DNA of 64,000 nt from Roseburia porci (GTDB lineage Bacteria > Bacillota > Clostridia > Lachnospirales > Lachnospiraceae): assembly GCF_009695765.1 (NCBI RefSeq), contig NZ_VUNI01000006.1:1-64000 (forward strand). The letters are read 5' to 3'. Made by a program: the position numbers and the translations under genes. Position 1 is the first letter of the stretch. Each line of letters begins with the position of its first letter. This document shows positions 25,252 to 33,736 of the stretch, piece after piece. The notes beneath the pieces were generated by a model that worked only from the letters and a program-made list of their open reading frames with translations, was not told the origin of the DNA and searched no databases.

Positions 25252-26174
25252 TGGAAAAAGAAACAAGTATTCAGGGAAAGGTTATTCGGGAACTGTTGTC
25301 GCATCTGACGAATGATCTGATGATCGGAAAGAAGATCAAATCCGGAGAACTGCGGAAACGTCTGCAGGAACCACCGTGGAAGGTGCCATCCTGTTTTACG
25401 ATGACACATATTGATATGCCGGGGTTTTCCATGAAATTTCTGGCATCGAAAGAGAATCCAAATACGGATAAGGTAATCCTCCAGCTTCATGGAGGCGGTT
25501 ATATTGGTGCAGTGCGCAATGCATATTATGTGTTTGCGGGACTTTATAATGAAGTGAGTCATGGCTTAAGTGTTCTGACTCCGGATTACCGGGTCGCTCC
25601 GGAGCATCCTTTTCCGGCTGCACTCGAGGATGCGCTGGCATCGTATCGCTGGCTTTTAGATCAGGGATTTTTTGGTGATGATATCATTCTGGCAGGAGAT
25701 TCGGCGGGGGGAGGACTTGCCCTGGCATTATGTATGTACTTAAAAGAACATCATATGCCGATGCCGTGTGGGATTGTTGCCATGTCTCCATGGACAGATC
25801 TGACGGCAAGTGGAGAATCGTATGATACCAACTTTGAGAAAGATCCGCTGTTTGGAAATACACGGGACAGCATGATCTACAATAATTATTATGTCGGAGA
25901 TGCCGATCCGATGGACCCTTATGTGTCACCGCTGTTTGGAGATTTCAGACAGTTTCCGCCGATGCTGATACAGGTTGGCTCGATCGAGATGCTTCTGAGC
26001 GATTCAGTCGAAGTTGCTGCAAAGGCGAGGCAGCAGGGCGTAAAGGTCCGGCTGAGTATATATGAAGGAATGTTTCATGTTTTTCAGATGGCGTATCTGA
26101 ATATACCGGAGTCCAAAAAAGCATGGGCAGAGGTCGGAAAATTTATAGAAATACTGATGAAAGAAGAAGGTTGA
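25248..26174 (+). CDS. Alpha/beta hydrolase, HSL-type esterase
   Basis: A 308-residue esterase of the hormone-sensitive lipase (abhydrolase_3) family. The oxyanion-hole motif is LHGGGYIG. The nucleophile is Ser152 in GDSAGGGLAL. The acidic residue is probably in the GSIEMLLSDSVEVA region, and the catalytic His is in EGMFHVFQM. It hydrolyses short acyl esters or amides in known members. The ATG overlaps the previous stop codon as ATGA (25251 is an alternative start). Pairing with an acyltransferase in one operon suggests opposing or sequential acyl chemistry on one substrate. Confidence 0.85.
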   Translation: MMEKETSIQGKVIRELLSHLTNDLMIGKKIKSGELRKRLQEPPWKVPSCFTMTHIDMPGFSMKFLASKENPNTDKVILQLHGGGYIGAVRNAYYVFAGLYNEVSHGLSVLTPDYRVAPEHPFPAALEDALASYRWLLDQGFFGDDIILAGDSAGGGLALALCMYLKEHHMPMPCGIVAMSPWTDLTASGESYDTNFEKDPLFGNTRDSMIYNNYYVGDADPMDPYVSPLFGDFRQFPPMLIQVGSIEMLLSDSVEVAAKARQQGVKVRLSIYEGMFHVFQMAYLNIPESKKAWAEVGKFIEILMKEEG

Positions 26175-26190
26175 ACTGGAGAAAATATAA

Positions 26191-26544
26191 ATGACACCAT
26201 TAATGGAGAAGCTTGCAGGTATGGGGTGTGACATGAATGCGGCATGGAACCGGTTCTTAAATGATGCGGATTTTTTTGAGCAGTGCTTTCGAAAACTGCT
26301 CGAAGATCCAGCGTTTGAAGCGTTGGGGAGCGCGATACAGGAACATGACAAAGAGGCAGGATTTGAATATTCACATATGTTAAAAGGCATTATTGCCACA
26401 GTAGGACTGACACCGATGTATCAGGAGATCGAGGCAATTGTGGAACCGCTTCGTGCAGGGCAGGAAGCAGGTGTACAGGAAGCTTACGGAAGGCTTATGA
26501 GCAAACGGGAGCAGTTTTGGAAATTACTGGAAGAAGAGAGGTAA
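26191..26544 (+). CDS. Hpt-like phosphotransfer domain protein
   Basis: A single-domain, all-helical protein of 117 residues. The segment GFEYSHMLKGIIATVGL resembles the Hpt signature (A-H-x-L-K-G-x-x-x-x-x-G), with His62 as candidate phospho-acceptor and Lys-Gly conserved. The following helix LTPMYQEIEAIVEPLRAG fits the second half of the four-helix bundle. No histidine kinase or response regulator is nearby, so its partners would be encoded elsewhere. It lies 16 bp after the esterase gene and 5 bp before the DUF3737 gene, making it part of the same operon. Confidence 0.72.
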   Translation: MTPLMEKLAGMGCDMNAAWNRFLNDADFFEQCFRKLLEDPAFEALGSAIQEHDKEAGFEYSHMLKGIIATVGLTPMYQEIEAIVEPLRAGQEAGVQEAYGRLMSKREQFWKLLEEER

Positions 26545-26549
26545 ATGAA

Positions 26550-27389
26550 ATGAAAAGATATGAACAACAACGATTTACAGGCGAACGCGCTTTATTCATG
26601 AGCAGAGATCTGGAACTGGATTTCTGTACATTTGCAGATGGAGAATCACCATTAAAAGAAAGCCGGAATTTAAAAATTACAAACAGTCTGTTCCAGTGGA
26701 AATATCCGCTCTGGTATTGTGATAATGTTGAGGTGGAAGATTCCACGATGTTTGAGATGGCAAGAGCAGGAATCTGGTATACCAATCACATTTCCATGAA
26801 AAATATTACTTATGAAGCACCAAAAGGTTTCCGCCGTTGTGATGATGTTGTACTGGAAAATGTTTCCATGGTCAATGCACAGGAGACACTTTGGAACTGT
26901 CGCAATATCAAAATGAAAAATATTACTGCAAAAGGTGATTATTTTGCAATGAATTGTGAAAATATGGAGATTGATGGATTTACACTGGTTGGCAACTATT
27001 CCTTTGATGGCTGCAGAAACCTTACAATCCGCAATGCAAAAATGCTTTCCAAGGATGCATTCTGGAACTGTGAGAATGTGACAGTATATGATTCCTTCAT
27101 TTCCGGTGAGTATTTTGGATGGAATGCAAAGAATGTAACACTGGTCAACTGTACTGTGGAAAGTCTTCAGGGAATGTGTTACATGGACAATATTGTTATG
27201 AAAAACTGCAAGCTGATGAATACGGATCTGTCTTTTGAGTATTCTACTGTAGATGCAGAGATTAAAAGCAATATCGTGAGTGTGAAAAATCCAATCTCCG
27301 GATCAATCAAAGCAGAACATATTGATGAAATTATTTTTGACGATGATCAGATCGACAAAACCAAAACTGAGATTATAACAGAACAATAA
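26550..27389 (+). CDS. DUF3737 beta-helix protein
   Basis: A 279-residue protein made of repeating short strands with regular N-x-x-[IVM]-x-[NDG] turns, such as NVEVEDSTMF, NIKMKNITAK, NLTIRNAKML and NVTLVNCTVE. This is the pattern of a right-handed beta helix and matches what I recall of DUF3737. There is no signal peptide, so it is cytoplasmic. A longer frame begins at 26517 inside the previous gene; GAGAGG upstream of 26550 and the conserved MKRYEQQRFTGERALF support 26550. It is followed 11 bp later by the PatB-like gene. Function not established. Confidence 0.8.
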   Translation: MKRYEQQRFTGERALFMSRDLELDFCTFADGESPLKESRNLKITNSLFQWKYPLWYCDNVEVEDSTMFEMARAGIWYTNHISMKNITYEAPKGFRRCDDVVLENVSMVNAQETLWNCRNIKMKNITAKGDYFAMNCENMEIDGFTLVGNYSFDGCRNLTIRNAKMLSKDAFWNCENVTVYDSFISGEYFGWNAKNVTLVNCTVESLQGMCYMDNIVMKNCKLMNTDLSFEYSTVDAEIKSNIVSVKNPISGSIKAEHIDEIIFDDDQIDKTKTEIITEQ

Positions 27390-27400
27390 AAGGAGTGCAT

Positions 27401-28564
27401 ATGGCATACGATTTTGACAGGGTACATGACAGAAGACATAGTAATTCCTATAAATGGGATATTCCTGAGAACGAACTTCCGATGTGGGTAGCAGATATGG
27501 ATTTTCAGACAGCACCTGCTGTAATCGAGGCGCTGAAAGCCCGTGTGGAGGTTGGAAGTTTTGGCTATAATATTGTTCCGGATGAATGGTACGAAGCCAT
27601 TCAGGGATGGTGGAAAAGAAGACATCATCTTGAAATCCGAAAGGAATGGCTGACATTTTGTACAGGTGTGGTACCTGCAATTACCTGTGCAGTGAAACGC
27701 ATGACCAATCATGGAGATCAGGTTCTGGTGCAGACACCAGTTTATGATATCTTCTTTCATTCGATTGAAAATACCGGAAGACATGTACTGGAAAGTCCGC
27801 TCGTTTACGAAGAAGGACAGTATCACGTGGATTATGTGGATCTTGAAGAGAAACTCAGTCATCCGCTTACGACGATGATGATTCTCTGTAATCCACATAA
27901 CCCGGTCGGAAAAATATGGTCTAAGGAGGAACTGGCAAAGATCGGTGAACTTTGCCGGAAACATCACGTTATGGTTTTCTCTGACGAGATCCACTGTGAT
28001 CTCTGTGATCCTGGACAGGAATATGTGCCGTTTGCTTCGGCATCGGAAATATGCGCAGATATCAGTATTACAGCAATATCGGCATCGAAGGCTTTCAATA
28101 TCGCAGGTCTGCAGACTGCAGCCGTATTTACTCCGAATGAGGGACTTCGCAATAAGATTGTGCGTGGATTAAATACAGATGAGATTGCAGAGCCGAATTC
28201 CTTTGCAATCCAGGCAATCATTGCTGCATTCTGTGAAGGAGAGGAATGGCTGAATGAGCTGAATGCGTACATTTATCGCAATAAACAGATTGTGCGTGAG
28301 TTTATCAGTCAGAACCTCCCTCAGATTCATGTCATAGATTCGCAGGCAACCTATCTTTTATGGATTGACTGCAGCGCGATCACCGGTCAGACAGATGAAC
28401 TTTGTGAGTATCTGCGAAAGGAAGCAGGATTATATCTTTCCGCAGGAAGCCATTATCGAGGAAATGGTGCAGCGTTTGTGCGTATGAATACAGCCTGCCC
28501 GAAAAGCCAGATCGAAGAAGGACTTCGCAGGCTGGAAAAAGGCATCCGGTTATTTTCAGCTTAG
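27401..28564 (+). CDS. PatB/MalY-type cystathionine beta-lyase-like aminotransferase
   Basis: A fold-type I PLP enzyme of 387 residues. Typical MalY/PatB features are NELPMWVADMDF near the N-terminus, GSFGYNIVPDEWYEAI, MILCNPHNPVGKIW, VFSDEIHCDLC, and the PLP lysine Lys230 in SASKAFNIAGLQ. Members cleave C-S bonds of cystathionine or cysteine conjugates. AAAGGAG before the ATG at 27401 decides the start; a GTG at 27395 is in frame. It is the last gene of the operon beginning at 23216, and its 3' end overlaps the convergent protease gene by 9 bp. Confidence 0.9.
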   Translation: MAYDFDRVHDRRHSNSYKWDIPENELPMWVADMDFQTAPAVIEALKARVEVGSFGYNIVPDEWYEAIQGWWKRRHHLEIRKEWLTFCTGVVPAITCAVKRMTNHGDQVLVQTPVYDIFFHSIENTGRHVLESPLVYEEGQYHVDYVDLEEKLSHPLTTMMILCNPHNPVGKIWSKEELAKIGELCRKHHVMVFSDEIHCDLCDPGQEYVPFASASEICADISITAISASKAFNIAGLQTAAVFTPNEGLRNKIVRGLNTDEIAEPNSFAIQAIIAAFCEGEEWLNELNAYIYRNKQIVREFISQNLPQIHVIDSQATYLLWIDCSAITGQTDELCEYLRKEAGLYLSAGSHYRGNGAAFVRMNTACPKSQIEEGLRRLEKGIRLFSA

Positions 28565-30412
28565 AGAAGGTGTAGTGGGAAAACTGTCACGCAGACAGAG
28601 CGTTCCCCAGCCAAGCTCACGGTTAGGGTAATCGGCTTCTGCGCTGATCCGTTTTGCACCGCGCAGAAGATAGGCTTTTATTTTTTCCCCATACAGAAAG
28701 GGATCATTCCCATTTACAATTCCATATTGCATCAGAAGTGCGGCACTTCCGGTCACAAAAGGCGTGGCCATGGAAGTGCCGCTTTGCGTCTGGTAGCCTC
28801 CGCCCGGTGCACAGGAGGTGATATCAACGCCCGGAGCAGCAAGATCGGGCTTGATCTGTTCGGTTTCCCATGTATAACCGCGTCCGGAAAAAGCTGCAAG
28901 TGTGTGAAAACTGGAATCATAGGCAGCCACAGAGATCACTTTTGTGGCAGTAGATGGTATGGTAAGGGTGTTTTCCGGAGTACTGTTTAAAAAGCGTGTT
29001 GCCATGTTACGGACAGATACCGATGGCATCCACATGTCCCAGATGCCGGAGACGATATCCTGTGCAGTAAGTGTGACTGTCCAGATGCCGGAAGGAAGAT
29101 AACTGTCCACGGCAAGAAAATCAAAGTAGATTTCCTGATAACGGCTGTATGGAGCAGGTTCCCCATAGAAAACAAGCAGATCACAGCTTCCAATCCGGTA
29201 TCTGCCTGTACCCGGGACAGGGTCAATGGCAATGGAACGTGTACCAGAAGGGTCTGTGATCTGAATGGTAAAACGATCCGAATAATTTTTCCAAAGCTGC
29301 AGACTGAAAGAAGTTTCATAGTCACTGAGTACAAATTCCACGCGCTGGATGGAGCCGTTATATCCCAGTGAACCGGGAGCAGAAGGGGAGGAATTGACTG
29401 TGGTAAGGATTCCGCCTGTATGCCCGGCGGAGCTTCCTTCATTTCCGGTTCCAACGCAGATGGATACTCTGCCGATTCCTGTGATATCATTTAAAAAGGT
29501 TTCGAGAAGTGATGTGCCGGAATGGGAACCGTAGTTATTACCAAAACTCAGATTAAGCGCAAGCGGTTTTTGCATGGATTCTGCAAAACGAACACAGTAA
29601 TCAACAGCCTCCATGAGTTCGACAGTGCTTGGAAAACCACCTGGATCAGAAACACCGAGTTTTACAATGACAAGATCGGATTCGTAAGCAACACCACGGT
29701 AAACACCATCGGAGGCTCGGCCGTTTCCGGCAGCAATTCCGGCAACGTGAGTTCCGTGTCCGGACAGATCACGGCTTGGACAGATAGCCAGACGTTCGGT
29801 CTCTGTTTCAGACATAAGAGCCTGGTTTATGGTCTGTGAGGAATAAAAGCTTCCCTGCCGGTATCCGTAGACATCATCGGAAGTATCTGCTGTGGAAGCA
29901 ATCGTCTGATCCCAGAGAGAAAGAATGCGTGTGGTTCCATCCGGATTTCGGAAATCCGGATGCGTATAGTCGATTCCGGAATCAATGACACCGACCAGTA
30001 TATCTTTGCCGCTTAAACCGCTTTGAAGTCCGGGAATGCCGGAGACCGGACTTCGGGATGTGGAAGATCCCTGGACGGAAGTGATACACGAAGCCTGCCT
30101 TGCAGCAAAAGTCGCAAAAAAGAGCCGTTTGGGCTTTTCCATAAAAGTAATATATGGGGTGTCGGACACGGGATCAATCTGATTTTCCGGAATTTGAAGA
30201 ATTGCATATTGATTGGAAAGAATCGTGATCTTAACATCCGGAAATTGCTGGTTTAAATCCAGAAGGCGGCCACTGTATTTTACAATGACTTTCCAGCTGT
30301 TTTGTGCTGGAAGGTAACCGGTCTCAAGGTTGACTGACCTGGAACGTTCTGACGGAGTAACTTCGAGAGCCAGATTCAGAATATTTTCAATTTTTTGATT
30401 TTGGATGGACAT
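28556..30412 (-). CDS. S8 subtilisin-like peptidase, Csp-like architecture
   Basis: A 618-residue serine protease without a signal peptide. The catalytic triad is intact: Asp144 (VIDSGIDYTHPDF), His219 (GHGTHVAGIAAGNG) and Ser547 (SGTSMATPFVTG). A propeptide-like region covers residues 1-120. A beta-rich insertion of about 150 residues between the His and Ser blocks (about 340-480) resembles the jelly-roll insert of clostridial Csp germination proteases. Csp proteins act in spores on the cortex hydrolase SleC, but no sleC or other germination gene is adjacent, so a spore role is only a possibility. Monocistronic. Confidence 0.85.
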   Translation of the reverse strand: MSIQNQKIENILNLALEVTPSERSRSVNLETGYLPAQNSWKVIVKYSGRLLDLNQQFPDVKITILSNQYAILQIPENQIDPVSDTPYITFMEKPKRLFFATFAARQASCITSVQGSSTSRSPVSGIPGLQSGLSGKDILVGVIDSGIDYTHPDFRNPDGTTRILSLWDQTIASTADTSDDVYGYRQGSFYSSQTINQALMSETETERLAICPSRDLSGHGTHVAGIAAGNGRASDGVYRGVAYESDLVIVKLGVSDPGGFPSTVELMEAVDYCVRFAESMQKPLALNLSFGNNYGSHSGTSLLETFLNDITGIGRVSICVGTGNEGSSAGHTGGILTTVNSSPSAPGSLGYNGSIQRVEFVLSDYETSFSLQLWKNYSDRFTIQITDPSGTRSIAIDPVPGTGRYRIGSCDLLVFYGEPAPYSRYQEIYFDFLAVDSYLPSGIWTVTLTAQDIVSGIWDMWMPSVSVRNMATRFLNSTPENTLTIPSTATKVISVAAYDSSFHTLAAFSGRGYTWETEQIKPDLAAPGVDITSCAPGGGYQTQSGTSMATPFVTGSAALLMQYGIVNGNDPFLYGEKIKAYLLRGAKRISAEADYPNRELGWGTLCLRDSFPTTPSLS

Positions 30413-30651
30413 AGATTCCCACAGAGAAAATTTTTCATACTAATATATGAGACGGAATATATTGTTATGAATCTGACTACATAGTTAAAAGGTGTAACAA
30501 ATATATTGGATTGTATAGATTTTAGTACATGAATGTGCTAAAATTTATATATATCGGGGGTTACGGTTTTTTATTGTTTGTCAGAAACTGGAAGAGTGTA
30601 TCTGTGTTTGTGATTGACACAGAATCAGAGAAGGAAAGGATGGGGTGTGGT

Positions 30652-31062
30652 ATGGTGAAGAATGTCAGGAAGGGTGTTTTTTCCCAGGGGCAGAAAGCAG
30701 AACCGGCAACTACAGAAGATGTTGCCGTAGCACAGGACCTGTTAGATACGCTTCGGGCAAATGAGAACTACTGCATGGGAATGTCTGCGAACATGATCGG
30801 CGTGAACAAAAGAATCATAGCGATTAATGCAGGAATTGTAGATATGCCAATGCTGAATCCACGGATTTTAAACAAGACGACGCCGTATGAGGTGCGTAAG
30901 ATCCAAAGATCTGCGGAAGACAGGACGATCACCAGATATGATGTGATTGAAGTGGAATATGAGGATATGGACTTCAATAAGAAGAAACAGACTTTTACAG
31001 GATGGCTGGCACATCTGATCCAGAATGAGATCGACAGATGTGAAGGGGAACCAGTCGGATAA
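30652..31062 (+). CDS. Peptide deformylase-like protein without catalytic residues
   Basis: A 136-residue protein with the peptide deformylase fold by sequence: VAQDLLDTLRANENYCMGMS, ANMIGVNKRIIAIN, MLNPRILNKTTPYE, TRYDVIEVEYEDMDF and FTGWLAHLIQNEID. The three catalytic elements are degraded. The motif EGCLS, with its metal-binding Cys, is replaced by EVRKIQRS (residues 80-87), and HEIDH is replaced by NEIDR (125-129), so all three metal ligands are missing. It cannot be a normal deformylase. The start at 30652 is chosen by alignment to the family; ATG at 30640 is possible. An HD-domain gene follows 13 bp later. Confidence 0.7.
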   Translation: MVKNVRKGVFSQGQKAEPATTEDVAVAQDLLDTLRANENYCMGMSANMIGVNKRIIAINAGIVDMPMLNPRILNKTTPYEVRKIQRSAEDRTITRYDVIEVEYEDMDFNKKKQTFTGWLAHLIQNEIDRCEGEPVG

Positions 31063-31075
31063 GGAAGATGTAACA

Positions 31076-31543
31076 TTGAACAAACAAATAAAAAACAGAC
31101 ACGATATCAGAAAGCTGCTGGATGATACAATCCTGCAGCTGGAACGTAATACAAGATTTCTGGAGACGAAGCAGTATCTGCAGCATGGAAAAATGTCAGT
31201 ATACGAGCATTGCATCCGTGTGGCAGAGAAAAGCTGTGATATTGCATGGAAAATGAGGCTGGACGTGGATTATACGATTTTGATCCGTGGGGCGCTGCTG
31301 CATGATTATTTTCTTTATGACTGGCATAAGAAAGATTCATCGCACAGGCTCCACGGATTTTTTTATCCTGGAAAGGCATATGAGAATGCAAAAAGGGATG
31401 TGGCACTGACAGAGATTGAGGAGGATATTATAAAGCATCATATGTTTCCACTTACCGTGATTCCGCCGAAGAGCAAAGAGGCCTGGATCGTGTGTATTGC
31501 GGACAAAATATGTGCGTCAGAGGAGACTTTAAAAAGAAAATAA
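31076..31543 (+). CDS. HD-domain phosphohydrolase-like protein
   Basis: A 155-residue protein with HD-superfamily metal motifs: His in SVYEHCIRVAE, His-Asp in GALLHDYFLYDW, His-His in IIKHHMFPLT and Asp in CIADKICASEE. Small HD proteins hydrolyse nucleotides or phosphoesters; the substrate here is unknown. AAGGAAG lies 8 nt before a TTG at 31076, the likely start; the only in-frame ATG nearby (31025) lies inside the deformylase-like gene and lacks a ribosome site. It is probably co-transcribed with that gene. The stop codon is 4 bp before the direct repeats of the efflux promoter. Confidence 0.75.
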   Translation: MNKQIKNRHDIRKLLDDTILQLERNTRFLETKQYLQHGKMSVYEHCIRVAEKSCDIAWKMRLDVDYTILIRGALLHDYFLYDWHKKDSSHRLHGFFYPGKAYENAKRDVALTEIEEDIIKHHMFPLTVIPPKSKEAWIVCIADKICASEETLKRK

Positions 31544-31547
31544 CACA

Positions 31548-31602
31548 TTAAGAAAACTTTAAGAATCTCCATCCATATTTCTCAATTTTTATCTGTTATA
31601 GT
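31548..31602 (+). promoter_or_regulatory. Direct repeat and promoter of the efflux operon
   Basis: TTAAGAA occurs twice, at 31548-31554 and 31559-31565, exactly 11 bp apart and so on the same helix face. A TATAGT -10 box lies at 31597-31602, while the -35 position (31574-31579) does not match consensus. An 11-bp-phased repeat just upstream of a poor -35 is the usual arrangement of OmpR/PhoB-family response-regulator activation sites. No two-component genes are in the window. Confidence 0.55.
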
Positions 31603-31676
31603 GACATCAGGCTTAACATGTGTGTGGTCTCGGCGCATGAAAGGGCGGACAATTGTGAATAACAGGGAGGATAAGA

Positions 31677-33041
31677 ATGAGCAGAAAAAAAATAGGAGTG
31701 ATCGTGGCAGTCGGAGTGATTGCTGTGGCAGCTGTAATCGGGGGAATCTGGTATTTTGGAAAAGGAAATTCCGGCAGCAGCAAATCTGCAGACAAAGTAT
31801 TTGTGCAGAAAGTATCGGAAATTGATCAGTGGAATACCGGAGTGAACAGCAGCTATTCCGGAATTGTGGAGTCCCAGGAGACATGGGATGTCAACAAGGA
31901 CGCGGAGCGTCAGGTGAAAGAAGTGCTGGTGGCAGTCGGAGATACAGTGGACGTTGGTACTCCGTTGTTTACGTATGATACGAAAGAGGCGGAGAATCAG
32001 ATTGCCCAGACGAAACTGGAGATTGAGAGTATCAGTAATGATATTTCCAATTATAATTCGCAGATTGATGAACTTCAGAAAGAGAAGAAGAATGCACCGG
32101 AAGATCAGCAGTTTGAATATACAACACAGATTCAGACCTTACAGACAAATATCAAGCAGTCTGAGTATGACCAGAAGAGCAAACAGGCAGAGATCGATAA
32201 GTATCAGCAGACAATCGATAATGCAACTGTGACAAGTAAGATCGCCGGAGTTATCAAATCAATCAATGAAGATGGAACAGATGCATCCGGTAATACGACT
32301 GCCTATATGACAGTTCTTGCAACGGGAGATTATCGTGTAAAAGGTAAAATCGATGAGCAGAATGTGTCATATCTGACTGTGGGACAGGAGGTAATCGTGC
32401 GCTCAAGAGTGGACGAGAATGAGACCTGGAAAGGAACAATCACTGCGATCGATACCGAGACAACAGCAGACAATAATTCCAATGGTTCTGTGAGCTATAT
32501 GGATAGTTCAGACAGTAGCTCGGAGAGTGCTACCAAATATCCTTTTTATGTGACATTGGATTCGACAGACGGACTGATTCTTGGACAGCATGTATTCATT
32601 GAGCCGGATTACGGACAGACCGAAGTGAAAGAAGGAATCTGGCTGGATGAAAGCTATATCGTGCAGGATGACGGTGATCCGTATGTATGGGCAGCAAATG
32701 ACAGAAATAAACTGGAAAAACGTAAGGTAGAACTTGGTGAATACGATGATACTTTATTCAAGTATGAGATCGTATCCGGTCTTACGGAAGATGATTATAT
32801 TACCTGGCCGATGACCGGACTTTACGAGGGCGTAACAACCGTAACCGATGAAAATGAAGTCGATTATTCTTCACCACTTTACAACATGGAGAGCACAGAC
32901 GCCATGGATATGGATGACTTTTTGGAAGATGGCGATGCAATTTACGATACCGAGGGCGGCATGATCGATGATCAGATGCCTGCCGATGGAGAAGGGCTGA
33001 TTGATACAGAACAAACAGCAGATCCGGAGGTGGCCGAATGA
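31677..33041 (+). CDS. Efflux adaptor (membrane fusion protein), MacA/HlyD type, first copy
   Basis: A 454-residue adaptor anchored by one N-terminal membrane segment (KKIGVIVAVGVIAVAAVIGG). A split lipoyl-like domain (VKEVLVAVGDTVDVGTPLFTYD, and ATVTSKIAGVIKSINEDG) flanks a coiled-coil hairpin (about residues 105-180), followed by beta-barrel and membrane-proximal domains. The C-terminus is very acidic and Met/Asp-rich (residues about 405-454). In Gram-positives such proteins bridge MacB-type pumps to the wall or present substrates. GGGAGGA precedes the ATG. It overlaps the ATPase gene by 4 bp. Confidence 0.87.
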   Translation: MSRKKIGVIVAVGVIAVAAVIGGIWYFGKGNSGSSKSADKVFVQKVSEIDQWNTGVNSSYSGIVESQETWDVNKDAERQVKEVLVAVGDTVDVGTPLFTYDTKEAENQIAQTKLEIESISNDISNYNSQIDELQKEKKNAPEDQQFEYTTQIQTLQTNIKQSEYDQKSKQAEIDKYQQTIDNATVTSKIAGVIKSINEDGTDASGNTTAYMTVLATGDYRVKGKIDEQNVSYLTVGQEVIVRSRVDENETWKGTITAIDTETTADNNSNGSVSYMDSSDSSSESATKYPFYVTLDSTDGLILGQHVFIEPDYGQTEVKEGIWLDESYIVQDDGDPYVWAANDRNKLEKRKVELGEYDDTLFKYEIVSGLTEDDYITWPMTGLYEGVTTVTDENEVDYSSPLYNMESTDAMDMDDFLEDGDAIYDTEGGMIDDQMPADGEGLIDTEQTADPEVAE

Positions 33042-33736
33042 TTCTTAATCTGAACCATATATATAAAGACTACAACCAGGATAAACTGGTCGTTCCGGTC
33101 TTAAAGGACGTTGGACTTCAGGTCGAAGAAGGGGAATATGTTGCAATCATGGGACCTTCCGGCTCCGGAAAGACAACGCTTATGAATATTATCGGCTGTC
33201 TGGACAGACCAACGTCAGGAACCTACGAATTAAATGATGCAGATGTTCTTCATTTAAAAGATAAAGAATTGTCCAAAGTCCGTCTGAACAGTATTGGATT
33301 TGTGTTTCAGAATTTCCAGCTTATGCCGAGGGAAAGTGCATTGGATAATGTCTGCCTTCCGCTTATTTATGCGGGAATCAAGAAAAAAGAACGGCGTGAA
33401 ATGGCGATGAATGCACTGGAACGTGTCGGACTGGCAGATCGTGCGACATTTAAACCGACACAGTTATCCGGTGGACAGAAGCAGAGAGTGGCAATAGCAA
33501 GAGCAATGGTCAACAATCCGAAGATTCTGCTTGCGGATGAGCCTACCGGTGCATTGGATTCCAAGTCCGGACATGCGATTATGGAGCTTTTTCAGAAATT
33601 AAATGAAGAAGGGGTCACGATCGTAATGATCACGCATGATATCAATGTTGCACGTCAGGCAAAGCGTATCCTTCATATTATCGACGGAGAAATATCGGAG
33701 AATGGCAAGGTGCAGGAGAAGGAGGAAGACGCATGA
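33038..33736 (+). CDS. ABC transporter ATPase, MacB/LolD type
   Basis: A 232-residue ATPase. Walker A is GPSGSGKTTL, Q-loop FVFQNFQLMPRESALDNV, signature LSGGQKQRVAIARAM, Walker B ILLADEPTGALD, and switch His VMITHDINVA. The sequence around LNSIGFVFQNFQL is typical of the MacB/LolD/YknY group. It energises the FtsX-like permease two genes downstream. It overlaps both neighbours by 4 bp, so the first four genes of the unit are tightly coupled. Confidence 0.93.
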   Translation: MILNLNHIYKDYNQDKLVVPVLKDVGLQVEEGEYVAIMGPSGSGKTTLMNIIGCLDRPTSGTYELNDADVLHLKDKELSKVRLNSIGFVFQNFQLMPRESALDNVCLPLIYAGIKKKERREMAMNALERVGLADRATFKPTQLSGGQKQRVAIARAMVNNPKILLADEPTGALDSKSGHAIMELFQKLNEEGVTIVMITHDINVARQAKRILHIIDGEISENGKVQEKEEDA

